Source: Nostoc foliaceum FACHB-393 (lineage in GTDB: Bacteria; Cyanobacteriota; Cyanobacteriia; Cyanobacteriales; Nostocaceae). Taken from it: a stretch of 64,000 nucleotides of DNA. Below the pieces are notes generated by a model. That model saw nothing but the letters and a program-made list of their open reading frames with translations, ran no database searches and was not told where the DNA came from. Each line of letters starts with the position of its first letter. Positions within the stretch are counted from its first letter, which is position 1. The position numbers were made by a program, and so were the translations under genes. The stretch spans positions 1 to 64,000 of the forward strand of contig NZ_JACJTD010000008.1 in NCBI RefSeq assembly GCF_014698505.1, given 5' to 3'. This document shows, in pieces, positions 1-7,989 of the stretch.

Positions 1-132
1 GTTGGTGAAGCCATTCATGGGGAAACTGATGTTTTAGCCGGTTGTGTTAAGGGTATTGCCCTTGCTAAGGAAGTTCTGCAAAGCGGTGCGGCTTGGACAA
101 AACTTGAGCAACTTGCTGAATTTTTGCGCTAA
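1..132 (+). CDS. trpD: C-terminal fragment, probable anthranilate phosphoribosyltransferase (TrpD)
   Basis: The window opens inside a gene whose last 43 codons are in frame 1 and end at TAA 130-132. The visible end reads KGIALAKEVLQSGAAW then KLEQLAEFLR. This resembles the final helices of TrpD, the tryptophan-pathway enzyme that transfers phosphoribose to anthranilate. All catalytic motifs lie outside the window, so the call rests on the tail alone. The nearby cnaT at 1554 is a distant relative of the same enzyme family, so this fragment could also be another TrpD-like paralogue. Confidence 0.6.
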   Translation, partial: VGEAIHGETDVLAGCVKGIALAKEVLQSGAAWTKLEQLAEFLR

Positions 133-442
133 TTGCCAACTTCTGGTAAAAAAGAATGGTTCGCGTCAACCAGTCGCGAACCACTTTAGCATACTTGTTA
201 TAAAATTAATTGCTGGCTATCTGCTTGAGGTTTCACAAAGGCTTATGCTCCTTAAAACTCATAATCCATCGCATAATGTGATCAATTAAAAATCTTATCT
301 AAAAATTTATATATTTATTACAGAAGAAAATTGTCAAGTCTTTTTTGGCGGAATTTAGCAAAAAATTTCGTGCAAAACGGATAATTAACGATGAAAGCAG
401 TAAAATCTGATTTACACAAATTTTAATTATAGTAAAAAAGTT

Positions 443-484
443 GTAACAAACTATACTAAATAGCGGATAAGAAACCGTTAACTT
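443..484 (+). promoter_or_regulatory. NtcA-activated promoter of ntcB
   Basis: GTAACAAACTATAC at 443-456 is a perfect GTA-N8-TAC NtcA operator. Exactly 22 bases later TAACTT (479-484) fits the TAN3T -10 box. This is the known class II NtcA promoter architecture of nitrogen-regulated cyanobacterial genes. Transcription should start near 491, about 30 bases before the ATG of ntcB. The rest of 133-520 is AT-rich with no other signal that I can see. Confidence 0.85.
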
Positions 485-520
485 AATGAAAGCTATAAAT
501 GTAATTCAGGCTACATAAAA

Positions 521-1468
521 ATGCGCCTAGAGCAGTTGCAAGCCTTTCTGGCGATCGCACAAACCGGCAGCTTTCAACAAGCAGCGCGAACATGTGGTGT
601 TACCCAATCTACGATTAGTCGCCAAATCCAGGCATTGGAAGCAGATTTGGGTGTAGAACTGTTTCACAGAACTAGTCACGCAAAATTGACGCTGGGAGGT
701 GAACATTTGCTACCCCGCGTCCGCAAAATTTGTCAAGAATGGCAGACAGCCACAGAAGAATTAGCTGATTTAATTGCCGGAAAGCAGCCAGAACTTTGCA
801 TTGCCGCGATTCACTCCTTATGTGGATCTTACTTACCCCCAGTGTTGCAAAAATTTTGTCATGATTATCCAGATGTACAATTGCGAGTAACATCATTGGG
901 AAGCGATCGCGCCCTCAAAGTCCTCAAAGATGGATTGGTGGATTTAGCAATTGTGATGAATAATCGCTTCTTAACCACTGGTAGAGAAATGGTGGTAGAA
1001 GTACTTTATGATGAACCGATAGAAGTTCTAACCGCAGCCAATCATCCACTAGCCCAATATGAATACGTACCTTGGTCGGAGCTAATTCGTTATCCCCAAG
1101 TGGTTTTTAAAGATGGTTATGGGATGCAACGCTTAATACAAGATAGATTTGAGCGAATGGAAGCTACACTCCAAGCGGCTTTAGAGGTAAATACCCTAGA
1201 TGCCTTCCGAGGAGTGGTGCGCCAAGGAGAACTGATAGCTTTGCTACCTCAATCAGCATTGCTGGAAGCTCGTCTTGACCCTACCCTAGCGATTCGTTCC
1301 TTAGCTAGCAATAATATTAGTGGTTTAGCAGATGGTTCCAGTTTGACTCGTCGGGTAGTTATGGTTACAACTCAAGATCGGCTCCAAATTCCCCCCATCA
1401 AGCACTTTTGGCAACTTGTGCGCGAAAATATCCCATTACAAATTGACCAGCAGCGATCGGTCTCTTAA
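521..1468 (+). CDS. ntcB: LysR-type nitrogen assimilation regulator NtcB
   Basis: A 315-residue LysR-family activator. The N-terminal winged helix-turn-helix (about residues 1-60) starts MRLEQLQAFLAIAQTGSFQQ and contains CGVTQSTISRQIQALEADLG. A LysR substrate-binding domain follows (about 90-300). NtcB of Anabaena PCC 7120 activates the nir operon for nitrate assimilation together with NtcA. The name is supported by three things: overall resemblance, the perfect NtcA promoter upstream, and a cnaT-like gene next on the same strand, as in PCC 7120. No Shine-Dalgarno sequence is evident before the ATG. A generic LysR regulator is the alternative, but the context makes NtcB much more likely. Confidence 0.88.
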   Translation: MRLEQLQAFLAIAQTGSFQQAARTCGVTQSTISRQIQALEADLGVELFHRTSHAKLTLGGEHLLPRVRKICQEWQTATEELADLIAGKQPELCIAAIHSLCGSYLPPVLQKFCHDYPDVQLRVTSLGSDRALKVLKDGLVDLAIVMNNRFLTTGREMVVEVLYDEPIEVLTAANHPLAQYEYVPWSELIRYPQVVFKDGYGMQRLIQDRFERMEATLQAALEVNTLDAFRGVVRQGELIALLPQSALLEARLDPTLAIRSLASNNISGLADGSSLTRRVVMVTTQDRLQIPPIKHFWQLVRENIPLQIDQQRSVS

Positions 1469-1470
1469 GT

Positions 1471-1553
1471 GTCATTAGTTATTATTCATTGGTCATTAGT
1501 CATTTTCAGAAAGGACAATGGACAAATGACAGTGGACAAAGGACAAAGGACAA
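1471..1553 (+). repeat. STRR heptamer repeats filling the ntcB-cnaT gap
   Basis: The intergenic space consists of two short tandem repeat types: tcattag/tcattgg units (1471-1505) and ggacaaa/ggacaat units (1512-1552). The second array runs straight into the cnaT start codon and supplies an AAAGGAC-like ribosome-binding site. Confidence 0.8.
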
Positions 1554-2627
1554 ATGAGCAATATATTTAGGGAATTACTACAAAAAGTAGGTAGCGGAAA
1601 TCACACAGGGGAGAATTTAACTCGCGCCCAAGCAGCCACCGCCACTAAAATGATGCTGCTGGGTGAAGCTACACCAGCCCAAATCGGAGCGTTTTTGATT
1701 GCTCATCGAATCAAGCGTCCTACGGGCGAAGAGTTAGCGGGAATGTTGGATGCTTATGAAGAACTGGGGCCAAAACTGCAACCAATCGCCTCTGGGCGAC
1801 CAGCGATCGCTCTTGGCATCCCTTATGATGGCAGAACACGCACAGCACCAATTAGTCCCGTAACAGCTTTACTACTCGCCGCAGTTGGACAACCCGTGGT
1901 AATGCACGGTGGCGATCGCCTCCCAACTAAGTACGGCTTACCCCTGATAGATATTTGGCAGGGTTTAGGAGTCGATTGGACTACTTTACCACTAGCAAAA
2001 ACCCAGCAGGTGTTTGAGCAAACGGGAATCGGCTTTATTTATCTACCTCAGCATTTTCCATTAACTAACAGTATTTGGGAGTACCGCGACCAACTTGGCA
2101 AACGTCCGCCCTTAGCGACAATGGAGCTAATCTGGTGTCCTTATGCGGGGGATGCTCACGTAATCGCTGGGTTTGTTCATCCGCCGACAGAAGGGATGTT
2201 TCAGATAGCTCTGGGGCTACGGGGAGTAACAAAATTTACATTAGTCAAAGGATTGGAAGGGAGTTGCGACTTACCACGCGATCGCACTGCAATCATCAGC
2301 TTATCTTCATCCGTAGCATCCCAAGAGGTAGAACGATTGCACCTCGTACCGCGTGATTACGGTTTTACTACCAAGAACGTACCCCTTGGAACTACTGAAG
2401 AATTGGTGGCAGATATGAAGGAAGTTTTGGCAGGTAAACCAGGCGAACTAATGCAAACAGCCTTGTGGAATGGCGGATTTTACCTATGGCGGAGTGGTAT
2501 TTGTCCAGATATGTCAGAGGGTTTAGCTAAAGCAGAAGAATTATTAACCAATGGTGTAGTAGCAGCTAAACTCCAAGAACTTAGCCAGTTAGTAAATTCA
2601 CTGTCAGCAGCATTTGTGCCAGTGTAA
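1554..2627 (+). CDS. cnaT: CnaT-like regulator, TrpD/glycosyltransferase family 3 fold
   Basis: A 357-residue protein of the anthranilate phosphoribosyltransferase-like superfamily. The helical N-terminal domain (about 1-75) includes TATKMMLLGEATPAQIGAFL, and a large alpha/beta domain follows with VVMHGGDRLPTKYGLP at about residue 115. It lies 85 bases after ntcB on the same strand. In PCC 7120, cnaT lies next to ntcB, encodes such a TrpD-like protein and is needed for expression of the nitrate assimilation operon; its biochemical activity is unknown. I rely on family and gene order for the symbol. A plain TrpD paralogue is the alternative. The start at 1554 sits immediately after heptamer repeats. 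Confidence 0.78.
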   Translation: MSNIFRELLQKVGSGNHTGENLTRAQAATATKMMLLGEATPAQIGAFLIAHRIKRPTGEELAGMLDAYEELGPKLQPIASGRPAIALGIPYDGRTRTAPISPVTALLLAAVGQPVVMHGGDRLPTKYGLPLIDIWQGLGVDWTTLPLAKTQQVFEQTGIGFIYLPQHFPLTNSIWEYRDQLGKRPPLATMELIWCPYAGDAHVIAGFVHPPTEGMFQIALGLRGVTKFTLVKGLEGSCDLPRDRTAIISLSSSVASQEVERLHLVPRDYGFTTKNVPLGTTEELVADMKEVLAGKPGELMQTALWNGGFYLWRSGICPDMSEGLAKAEELLTNGVVAAKLQELSQLVNSLSAAFVPV

Positions 2628-2678
2628 ATAGTTCAGTTAGAAATATCGATTTCATCACTTACTTGAGAGTGTCAAAAT

Positions 2679-2740
2679 AATTCGTAATTAATTACGAATT
2701 ACGTTACGCAGGAGCGTCATTACGAATTACGAATTATTTG
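2679..2740. repeat. Palindromic intergenic repeat (aattcgtaatt type)
   Basis: Positions 2679-2700 form a perfect 22-base palindrome with arms AATTCGTAATT and AATTACGAATT. It is followed by a second partial copy through acgcaggagcg to about 2740. It lies between the convergent cnaT and LCP genes and may act as a bidirectional terminator. A related repeat occurs at 37350-37393. Confidence 0.7.
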
Positions 2741-4170
2741 GTCAGCAACTCCTCCAAAATAGACTTTTGTTGCAACCAATCCTGTCCCACTTGAATACTG
2801 ATATCCGAGCCAAGGTTGCCAGTACTTTCCACACGCACTTCGCCAAATCCTAAAGTGTTACGAATTGATTCGGCACTCTCACCATCTCCTTGTTGGGCGA
2901 CAATATGAGTCACCTCTAGAGGTTCACCCCATGCCTTAGCCACATATATGTTGCGATATCCAGATTTTTCCAAGGCTCTAATCAACGGTTGTAGGTTAGA
3001 GCGATCGCCACCTGTACTATCTTGAATTGCTACACGCAAAGAGCGTGGATTAGCCATCTGCTGTTCCTGGTCTGATTCCAAACCAAAGTGTTGAGCCATG
3101 AGTCTGGCAATACCATTTTTGCTTGGCAACCAATAGCTAGCATCATACTCATTCTTTTCGCTAAAGCGACCTGGGAGCATTAACATTTGCATATTAGAGC
3201 GATTTGTTCGCACCCCAAAACCCATTAGCGCCACTAACTCCTCAACCGTCAAATTGGTATCGATGTGGTCTTTTACTACATCAAGAACTTTAGGTAATTG
3301 AGCAACAGTAGCTGGGTTGAGTGTTTGATCCATCAAGGCACGCATGACCATTTGCTGCCGCTGAATCCGACCAATATCACCGAGTTCGTCATGGCGAAAC
3401 CGCAACAATTGCAGTGTCTGATCGCCGTTGAGATGCTGCTTACCCGCCTTCAGATTAATGTACAAATGCTGAGAATCGTCTTGGTACTTCATATCTTTGG
3501 GGACGTAGACATTTACGCCACCCAAAGCATCGATCAGCTTGGCAACTCCCAAAACGTTAATTCGGACATAGCGATCAATTCCCGCCCCACCTAAGAGATT
3601 ACTGACGGTTCTGGCAGTTAAAGCTGGCCCACCTTCAACATTGGCGGAATTAATTTTTTTCACCCCATACCCCTCTATTTCTGTGCGGGTATCTCTGGGA
3701 ATGGAAAGCATAACTATTTTTTTCGTCTCTGGATCAAATTTGACCAAGAGCATCACATCGGCAAGACCATCAAAGGAGTTTACTTGGGGCAGGTATTTGA
3801 GGTTTTTGGTTTCTTCGGGAGGGTTTTGCACATCTGGGGGAAGTACACTCATCCCCATAACCAAGAGATTCACCGGGCGAGTTAATTCTGAAAATCGCAG
3901 CACACCACCAGAAATGCTATCGCTATCAAAGACCGCCTCATCTTGTGGACTTAGCTGGGCTTGTTGCAAAGGCGTACTGGTTAAAGACACCGCTAAAAGT
4001 GCCCCTGCTGTTGCTGACACCATTGCAATCCCACTCATACCTACCCAAAACCACAGCCAACGTCCAGATTTCGAGTTATGGGGAAGGGAAATTTTTTTCT
4101 TGGATTTTGAGGCTTTTCCCGACTGGTTTTCTTCCGCCGAACTTCTTTGAATGGTCACAGACTTCCTCAC
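2734..4170 (-). CDS. LytR-CpsA-Psr (LCP) family protein
   Basis: A 478-residue membrane-anchored protein. It has a basic cytoplasmic tail (KSKKK near residue 25), one transmembrane helix at about 38-62, an LCP domain at about 95-265 and a LytR_C domain at about 385-470. The LCP signature SIPRDTRTEI is visible near residue 157, and RFRHDELGDIGR further on carries the second arginine cluster. LCP enzymes transfer polyprenyl-linked glycopolymers to peptidoglycan or other acceptors outside the cytoplasmic membrane. The gene is single, convergent with cnaT, and separated by about 270 bases from the next minus-strand gene upstream. Family assignment is secure; the substrate cannot be read from sequence. 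Confidence 0.88.
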   Translation of the reverse strand: MRKSVTIQRSSAEENQSGKASKSKKKISLPHNSKSGRWLWFWVGMSGIAMVSATAGALLAVSLTSTPLQQAQLSPQDEAVFDSDSISGGVLRFSELTRPVNLLVMGMSVLPPDVQNPPEETKNLKYLPQVNSFDGLADVMLLVKFDPETKKIVMLSIPRDTRTEIEGYGVKKINSANVEGGPALTARTVSNLLGGAGIDRYVRINVLGVAKLIDALGGVNVYVPKDMKYQDDSQHLYINLKAGKQHLNGDQTLQLLRFRHDELGDIGRIQRQQMVMRALMDQTLNPATVAQLPKVLDVVKDHIDTNLTVEELVALMGFGVRTNRSNMQMLMLPGRFSEKNEYDASYWLPSKNGIARLMAQHFGLESDQEQQMANPRSLRVAIQDSTGGDRSNLQPLIRALEKSGYRNIYVAKAWGEPLEVTHIVAQQGDGESAESIRNTLGFGEVRVESTGNLGSDISIQVGQDWLQQKSILEELLTK

Positions 4171-4444
4171 ACTTACTCACTAATCAAATTCGGTCAATTT
4201 GCAGACTAAAAACATCCAAACAAATCAACCCATAATAGCTAACTCTTAATTATCAGTGCTAACTTTTTTAATGTAGTGTCAACCACAACACTTATAGCAG
4301 CATTTTTCCTTCTTTTGGGCCAACCTGGAGATGTTTTACTGAAGTATGGCAATAATAAACTGGATTTGACTAGATATATAGATAAATCAACCGTAAATTT
4401 TTAGGAAATAGGTAAAAGTACTGAAAAATTCTCACCCTAAAAAA

Positions 4445-4981
4445 TTAAGATAAGTACTTTCCAAACACTCGTTCTGCTAAGGTAGTAAACCCTGGTAAAC
4501 GCCCAGATTTGCCCTGCATTAGGCGTACAATTAACCAGACACTTACTAAAAAGTAACCCGACGTGAGAAAGCTATTCAGGATAAATAGACGTAGCGGAAA
4601 AAAATCTGAAGTTGCTGCTCCGGTAGCTAATAATAGATATGTCAACAGCCAAGTAAGTGCCAAAGTAATAGACAGACGACTAACAGCAAGTTGTTCCCGA
4701 CTCCCTTGCCCTCGATAGAGAGTCCACAAGGACGGAAAAAAGCCGATGATCGGAACTAAATATAAAAGCAACTGTGTTTTGGGCATTGGGAGTGTTGACT
4801 GTTGAGTTATTCTCCTTGTCTCCTTGTCCCCTTGTCCCCTTGTCTCCCCATCTCCCTCATCTTTGCCAGTCCCTAGTCCCCACTTCCCACTTCCCACTTT
4901 CCACTCCCCATTCCCTTTCGGTTCAAAATTTCCCATTTGGGTTAGTCTAACTCCTAAACTAGAAGGATGAATAAGACTCAT
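4445..4981 (-). CDS. Small membrane protein of unknown function carrying an in-frame repeat
   Basis: A 178-residue reading frame. The C-terminal two thirds (from about residue 67) holds three hydrophobic segments: LLLYLVPIIGFFPSLW, LTWLLTYLLLATG, and a third around FLTSGYFLVSVWLIV. Residues about 25-58 are low complexity (WKVGSGKWGLGTGK, GDGETRGQGDKETRR) and are encoded by the pyrimidine-rich Nostoc repeat at 4804-4918. The translation start is uncertain: ATG at 4981 includes the repeat, while the internal ATG for MPKTQLLLYL (near 4786) gives a compact three-helix protein. I do not recognise a function. Confidence 0.6.
   Translation of the reverse strand: MSLIHPSSLGVRLTQMGNFEPKGNGEWKVGSGKWGLGTGKDEGDGETRGQGDKETRRITQQSTLPMPKTQLLLYLVPIIGFFPSLWTLYRGQGSREQLAVSRLSITLALTWLLTYLLLATGAATSDFFPLRLFILNSFLTSGYFLVSVWLIVRLMQGKSGRLPGFTTLAERVFGKYLS
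4804..4918. repeat. Low-complexity tccc/cttgtc repeat inside a reading frame
   Basis: Imperfect short tandem units of the tccccttgtc, cttcccac and ccccattccc kinds, typical of Nostoc intergenic DNA, here lie within the predicted coding sequence of the minus-strand membrane protein and remain open in that frame. Confidence 0.7.
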
Positions 4982-5045
4982 ATAGTTAGAGATAATAAGC
5001 TGTAAAGAAAGATTTCATTTAGTTCTATCCCGCAATTAGCTCAAA

Positions 5046-6221
5046 ATGCAGACACGCAAGCTACTCGACTGGTGGCAAACATTCACACCAATAGCGCGAA
5101 TCGTGGCGATCGCGTTATTCGTTCCGCTGCTAGTTCTTAATGGTTGGGCACTTTCGGTATTTTTTGATTATTTCCATTCTCTCATAGTCATTTTAGTCGG
5201 AGCCTCAGTGCTAGCATTTCTGCTCAACTACCCCGTGAGCTGGATGGAGCATCATGGTGCTAGGCGAGAGCAAGTCGCTATTTTAGTATTTCTCTTGGCT
5301 TTATCGATTTTATTGGCGTTGGGTGTTACACTTTTTCCGCTGGCCCTTACCCAAGCTCAACAACTGGTAGCTCGCTTGCCAGAGTTAATCGACTCTGGAC
5401 GCTCTCAGTTAATGATATTAAACGAAAAAGCTGAGACTTTTGGCTTACCGATTAACCTCGATGCTCTGGTAGTGCAAATCAACGATCGCGTTAAGGGACA
5501 ATTGCAAGCGATCGCTGGACAAGTTTTAAATCTGGCGGTAGTTACAGTCACTAGTCTGCTAGATATTCTCTTGACAATGGTTTTGACTTTCTACCTTTTA
5601 CAGCATGGAGGTGAACTTTGGCAAAGTTTAGTAGAATGGTTACCCTCTAAATTCCGTGATCCTTTCTCTAAAACAGTCCGCCTGAGCTTCCAAAATTTCT
5701 TCATCACCCAGCTAATTTTATCAACGTGCATGGCATCAGCCCTCATTCCTACCTTTTTGTGGCTGAAAGTGCCATTTGGTCTACTATTTGGCCTAACTAT
5801 TGGCCTGATGGCTCTCGTCCCCTTTGGCGGTTCTGTAGGTATCGCCCTGACTACATTATTGGTAGCCTTGCAAGATTTCTCAATGGGTGTGAGAGTCTTG
5901 ATAGCGGCAGTAATTGTACAGCAAATTCTCGAAAACTTAATCGCCCCCCGAATTTTAGGCAGCTTTACGGGTTTAAATCCAGTTTGGATTTTAATTTCGG
6001 TTTTGACAGGGGCAAGAATTGGTGGATTGTTGGGTGTAATAGTGGCAGTACCAACAGCTGTTGTAATTAAGACTGCTTTAAGCGCCTTACGTCCTGGGAG
6101 CCTAAGCAACGAGACAGACGACAGCGCCACTGGAGAAATAACTGCACCTAGTGCAGCAAACGAGTCTCTGAAAGCTGACGCTAAAAACACTCTGAGCATT
6201 TCTGAAGCGACATTACCTTAA
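5046..6221 (+). CDS. AI-2E family transporter
   Basis: A 391-residue integral membrane protein of the AI-2E (PerM/TqsA) exporter family. It has paired N-terminal helices (about 15-75), a cytoplasmic or periplasmic coiled stretch (about 90-165), and C-terminal helices containing the family-typical blocks VPFGGSVGIALTTLLVAL and ENLIAPRILGSFTGLNPVWI. The last 40 residues are a polar tail. Members export small molecules or act as ion antiporters, so no substrate is claimed. ATG 5046 begins a basic leader (MQTRKLLDWWQ) in front of the first helix. The gene is convergent with the serpin, with a hairpin directly after its stop. Confidence 0.87.
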   Translation: MQTRKLLDWWQTFTPIARIVAIALFVPLLVLNGWALSVFFDYFHSLIVILVGASVLAFLLNYPVSWMEHHGARREQVAILVFLLALSILLALGVTLFPLALTQAQQLVARLPELIDSGRSQLMILNEKAETFGLPINLDALVVQINDRVKGQLQAIAGQVLNLAVVTVTSLLDILLTMVLTFYLLQHGGELWQSLVEWLPSKFRDPFSKTVRLSFQNFFITQLILSTCMASALIPTFLWLKVPFGLLFGLTIGLMALVPFGGSVGIALTTLLVALQDFSMGVRVLIAAVIVQQILENLIAPRILGSFTGLNPVWILISVLTGARIGGLLGVIVAVPTAVVIKTALSALRPGSLSNETDDSATGEITAPSAANESLKADAKNTLSISEATLP

Positions 6222-6245
6222 GGAGGCAGGAGGTTTTCTGCCTCC
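6222..6245. terminator. Hairpin between convergent genes
   Basis: GGAGGCAG (6222-6229) and CTGCCTCC (6238-6245) form an 8-bp GC-rich stem with an 8-base loop. It fits exactly between the stop of the AI-2E gene and the stop of the serpin gene. No T-run follows, so termination efficiency is uncertain. Confidence 0.5.
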
Positions 6246-7574
6246 TCATTGTGGCTCAATGATGGAACCCATAAACAAAAGACTTCCCGTCTGATTATCC
6301 CTAATGGCACAGAAGAAGGGACGCTCAACAATCATTCGGAACGGTTCTGGTTCTTCTCTCAAAGATGTTGCTACTATTCCCACTGAAGTAGCCGCAGCCG
6401 CTTCGGTGCCTTCTTCGTTCACTTCCACAAAAGTTTTATGCTTAACTTGGCTAATGGCAAAATTTTTACCCATGCCGGAAAAATTGGCTTTGTCGCTGAA
6501 AGCCTCTTCCATGCCTAAAGTTTTCAAGGCATCATTGAGTGTAACGTCGTAATCTATTTTGAAGCGGGGTAGGCGAATAAAGCCTTTTTGTTTGTTGAAC
6601 TGAGTCATCCATTTTTGCCAGTTCTCAACATTTAAGTTTTGATAGAAGGCTTTGAGGTTAGAGTTTTGTTTGGGCAGGAATATATAAAAACTCAACTTAC
6701 CATCTTTACCGTAAGGTAAACTAACTGCCTGAAACTGTTCGTTTTCATAGTACCTATAGTCACCTTCCTGGGACATCATTGGGTGTTGTTTTCGTCTACC
6801 AGATGTGATGTAAAAAGGGTATTGAGCGGTTTGACTTTTGTCAAATTCATTACTCCAATTACCTTTAAAATATATGGCATTAATCAGAAACAATACTTGG
6901 TTAGGTTCAATTGTTTCAACTATTTTAGTAATTTTGCCCTTAGTATTTTCTTCTACCCAGTTATTGATAATACTAGATGCGGCGGCATCTTTAAAGTTTA
7001 AATTGCTGACCTTAGCTTGATAGAAATCCTGGGTTCTCTTGAGGAAGTCTGGCGCAAAGCTAACATCTTGATTTGCCCAAAGTGAGTTAGCAATGCTCAG
7101 TTGCACTTTCGCATCCTGATTGTCTAAAATTTGCTTTAATACCGCCGCATAAGAAGAGTTGATTTCTGGTAGATTCATCCCCTGCAATTCCAGGGTTTTT
7201 GCCATTGCTTGTTGAGTCGAGCCGCTAGCGCCGTTGTAGGTCATAGCAAGAGCGATCGCTACACTCGAAGGTGAGATAAAAACATTCTTCTCATTATCAC
7301 CTTTCAGAACTTCTGAAAATAGTTTAAATCCAAATTTATTGCTAGAGTCAACTATTCTTGTATCAGTCTTGACTGTTTTTTTTTGCAATGGAGTTTCTGG
7401 CTGAGGTAAACTAGATTGGGCGAGGGCATTTTTGTTACTCTCGACTTGAGAACACCCTAATACGCTAAATAGAACAACACTTGCAGCTGCCAGAGCATAA
7501 CGTCTGCCCAGACTCACACCGTAACGTCTTTGCAAGAAATTTTCTTTCGCATCACTCAATTTTTGCCGATTCAT
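6246..7574 (-). CDS. Serpin family lipoprotein (serine protease inhibitor)
   Basis: A 442-residue protein with an N-terminal signal ending in a lipobox (FSVLGC, cysteine near residue 41), so probably a lipid-anchored exported protein. The serpin core runs from about residue 75 to the end: FISPSSVAIALAMTYNGASG, LSIANSLWANQD, INAIYFKGNW, and the C-terminal RPFFCAIRDNQTGSLLFMG. The reactive centre loop hinge is EEGTEAAAATS, with the small residues needed for loop insertion, so it is predicted to be inhibitory. The loop beyond the expected P1 site is longer than in alpha-1-antitrypsin. Bacterial serpins inhibit proteases by a suicide mechanism. The next gene upstream on the same strand is a secreted subtilase, a possible target. 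Confidence 0.9.
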   Translation of the reverse strand: MNRQKLSDAKENFLQRRYGVSLGRRYALAAASVVLFSVLGCSQVESNKNALAQSSLPQPETPLQKKTVKTDTRIVDSSNKFGFKLFSEVLKGDNEKNVFISPSSVAIALAMTYNGASGSTQQAMAKTLELQGMNLPEINSSYAAVLKQILDNQDAKVQLSIANSLWANQDVSFAPDFLKRTQDFYQAKVSNLNFKDAAASSIINNWVEENTKGKITKIVETIEPNQVLFLINAIYFKGNWSNEFDKSQTAQYPFYITSGRRKQHPMMSQEGDYRYYENEQFQAVSLPYGKDGKLSFYIFLPKQNSNLKAFYQNLNVENWQKWMTQFNKQKGFIRLPRFKIDYDVTLNDALKTLGMEEAFSDKANFSGMGKNFAISQVKHKTFVEVNEEGTEAAAATSVGIVATSLREEPEPFRMIVERPFFCAIRDNQTGSLLFMGSIIEPQ

Positions 7575-7989
7575 TCTGCTACCTCACTTGCCAAAGATTC
7601 CCGATCTGTGCTCATGCTTGACGCAGATACTGTGTCAATGATTAACTATTGCATTTGGTGCAATAGAAAAATGGGACTGTTACAGTTTTTGTAACAGCAA
7701 GTTACTAGCTCAAAGGAATTAAACACAACTTATTAGAGTTGCTAATTCCTAATTGAGGTGGCTATGCAGACGAATGATGAACAATCTGGATTCTTAGGAA
7801 TTTTCTTAATTTATATATAAAAGTATTGTAGACTACTTAATCACAAAATAACCACCGCTCTTGGTTTTTAAAGATAAAATCACGTTTCTCAGTTCACGAA
7901 ATACCAAACTTTTGTAGGGACACACGGCTGTGGGTCCCTATAAAGGTTCAAATAGATGAAAAACGCTGTAACAGTTGTGCGCCCTTATT
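7575..7989. other. Intergenic region between serpin and subtilase genes
   Basis: AT-rich, without a convincing reading frame. It should hold the serpin promoter near its left end and it contains one REP palindrome at 7914-7941. I see nothing else. Confidence 0.6.
7914..7941. repeat. REP-type palindrome
   Basis: Outer arms GTAGGGAC and GTCCCTAT enclose a short stem with core ACACGGCTGTG. It belongs to the same family as the REPs around the transposases at 17-23 kb but has a different centre. Confidence 0.65.

Noticed and set aside
370..418. GTAAAATCTGATTTAC as a second NtcA site
   Set aside because: The spacer is ten bases, not eight, and the better site at 443 has the correct promoter geometry.
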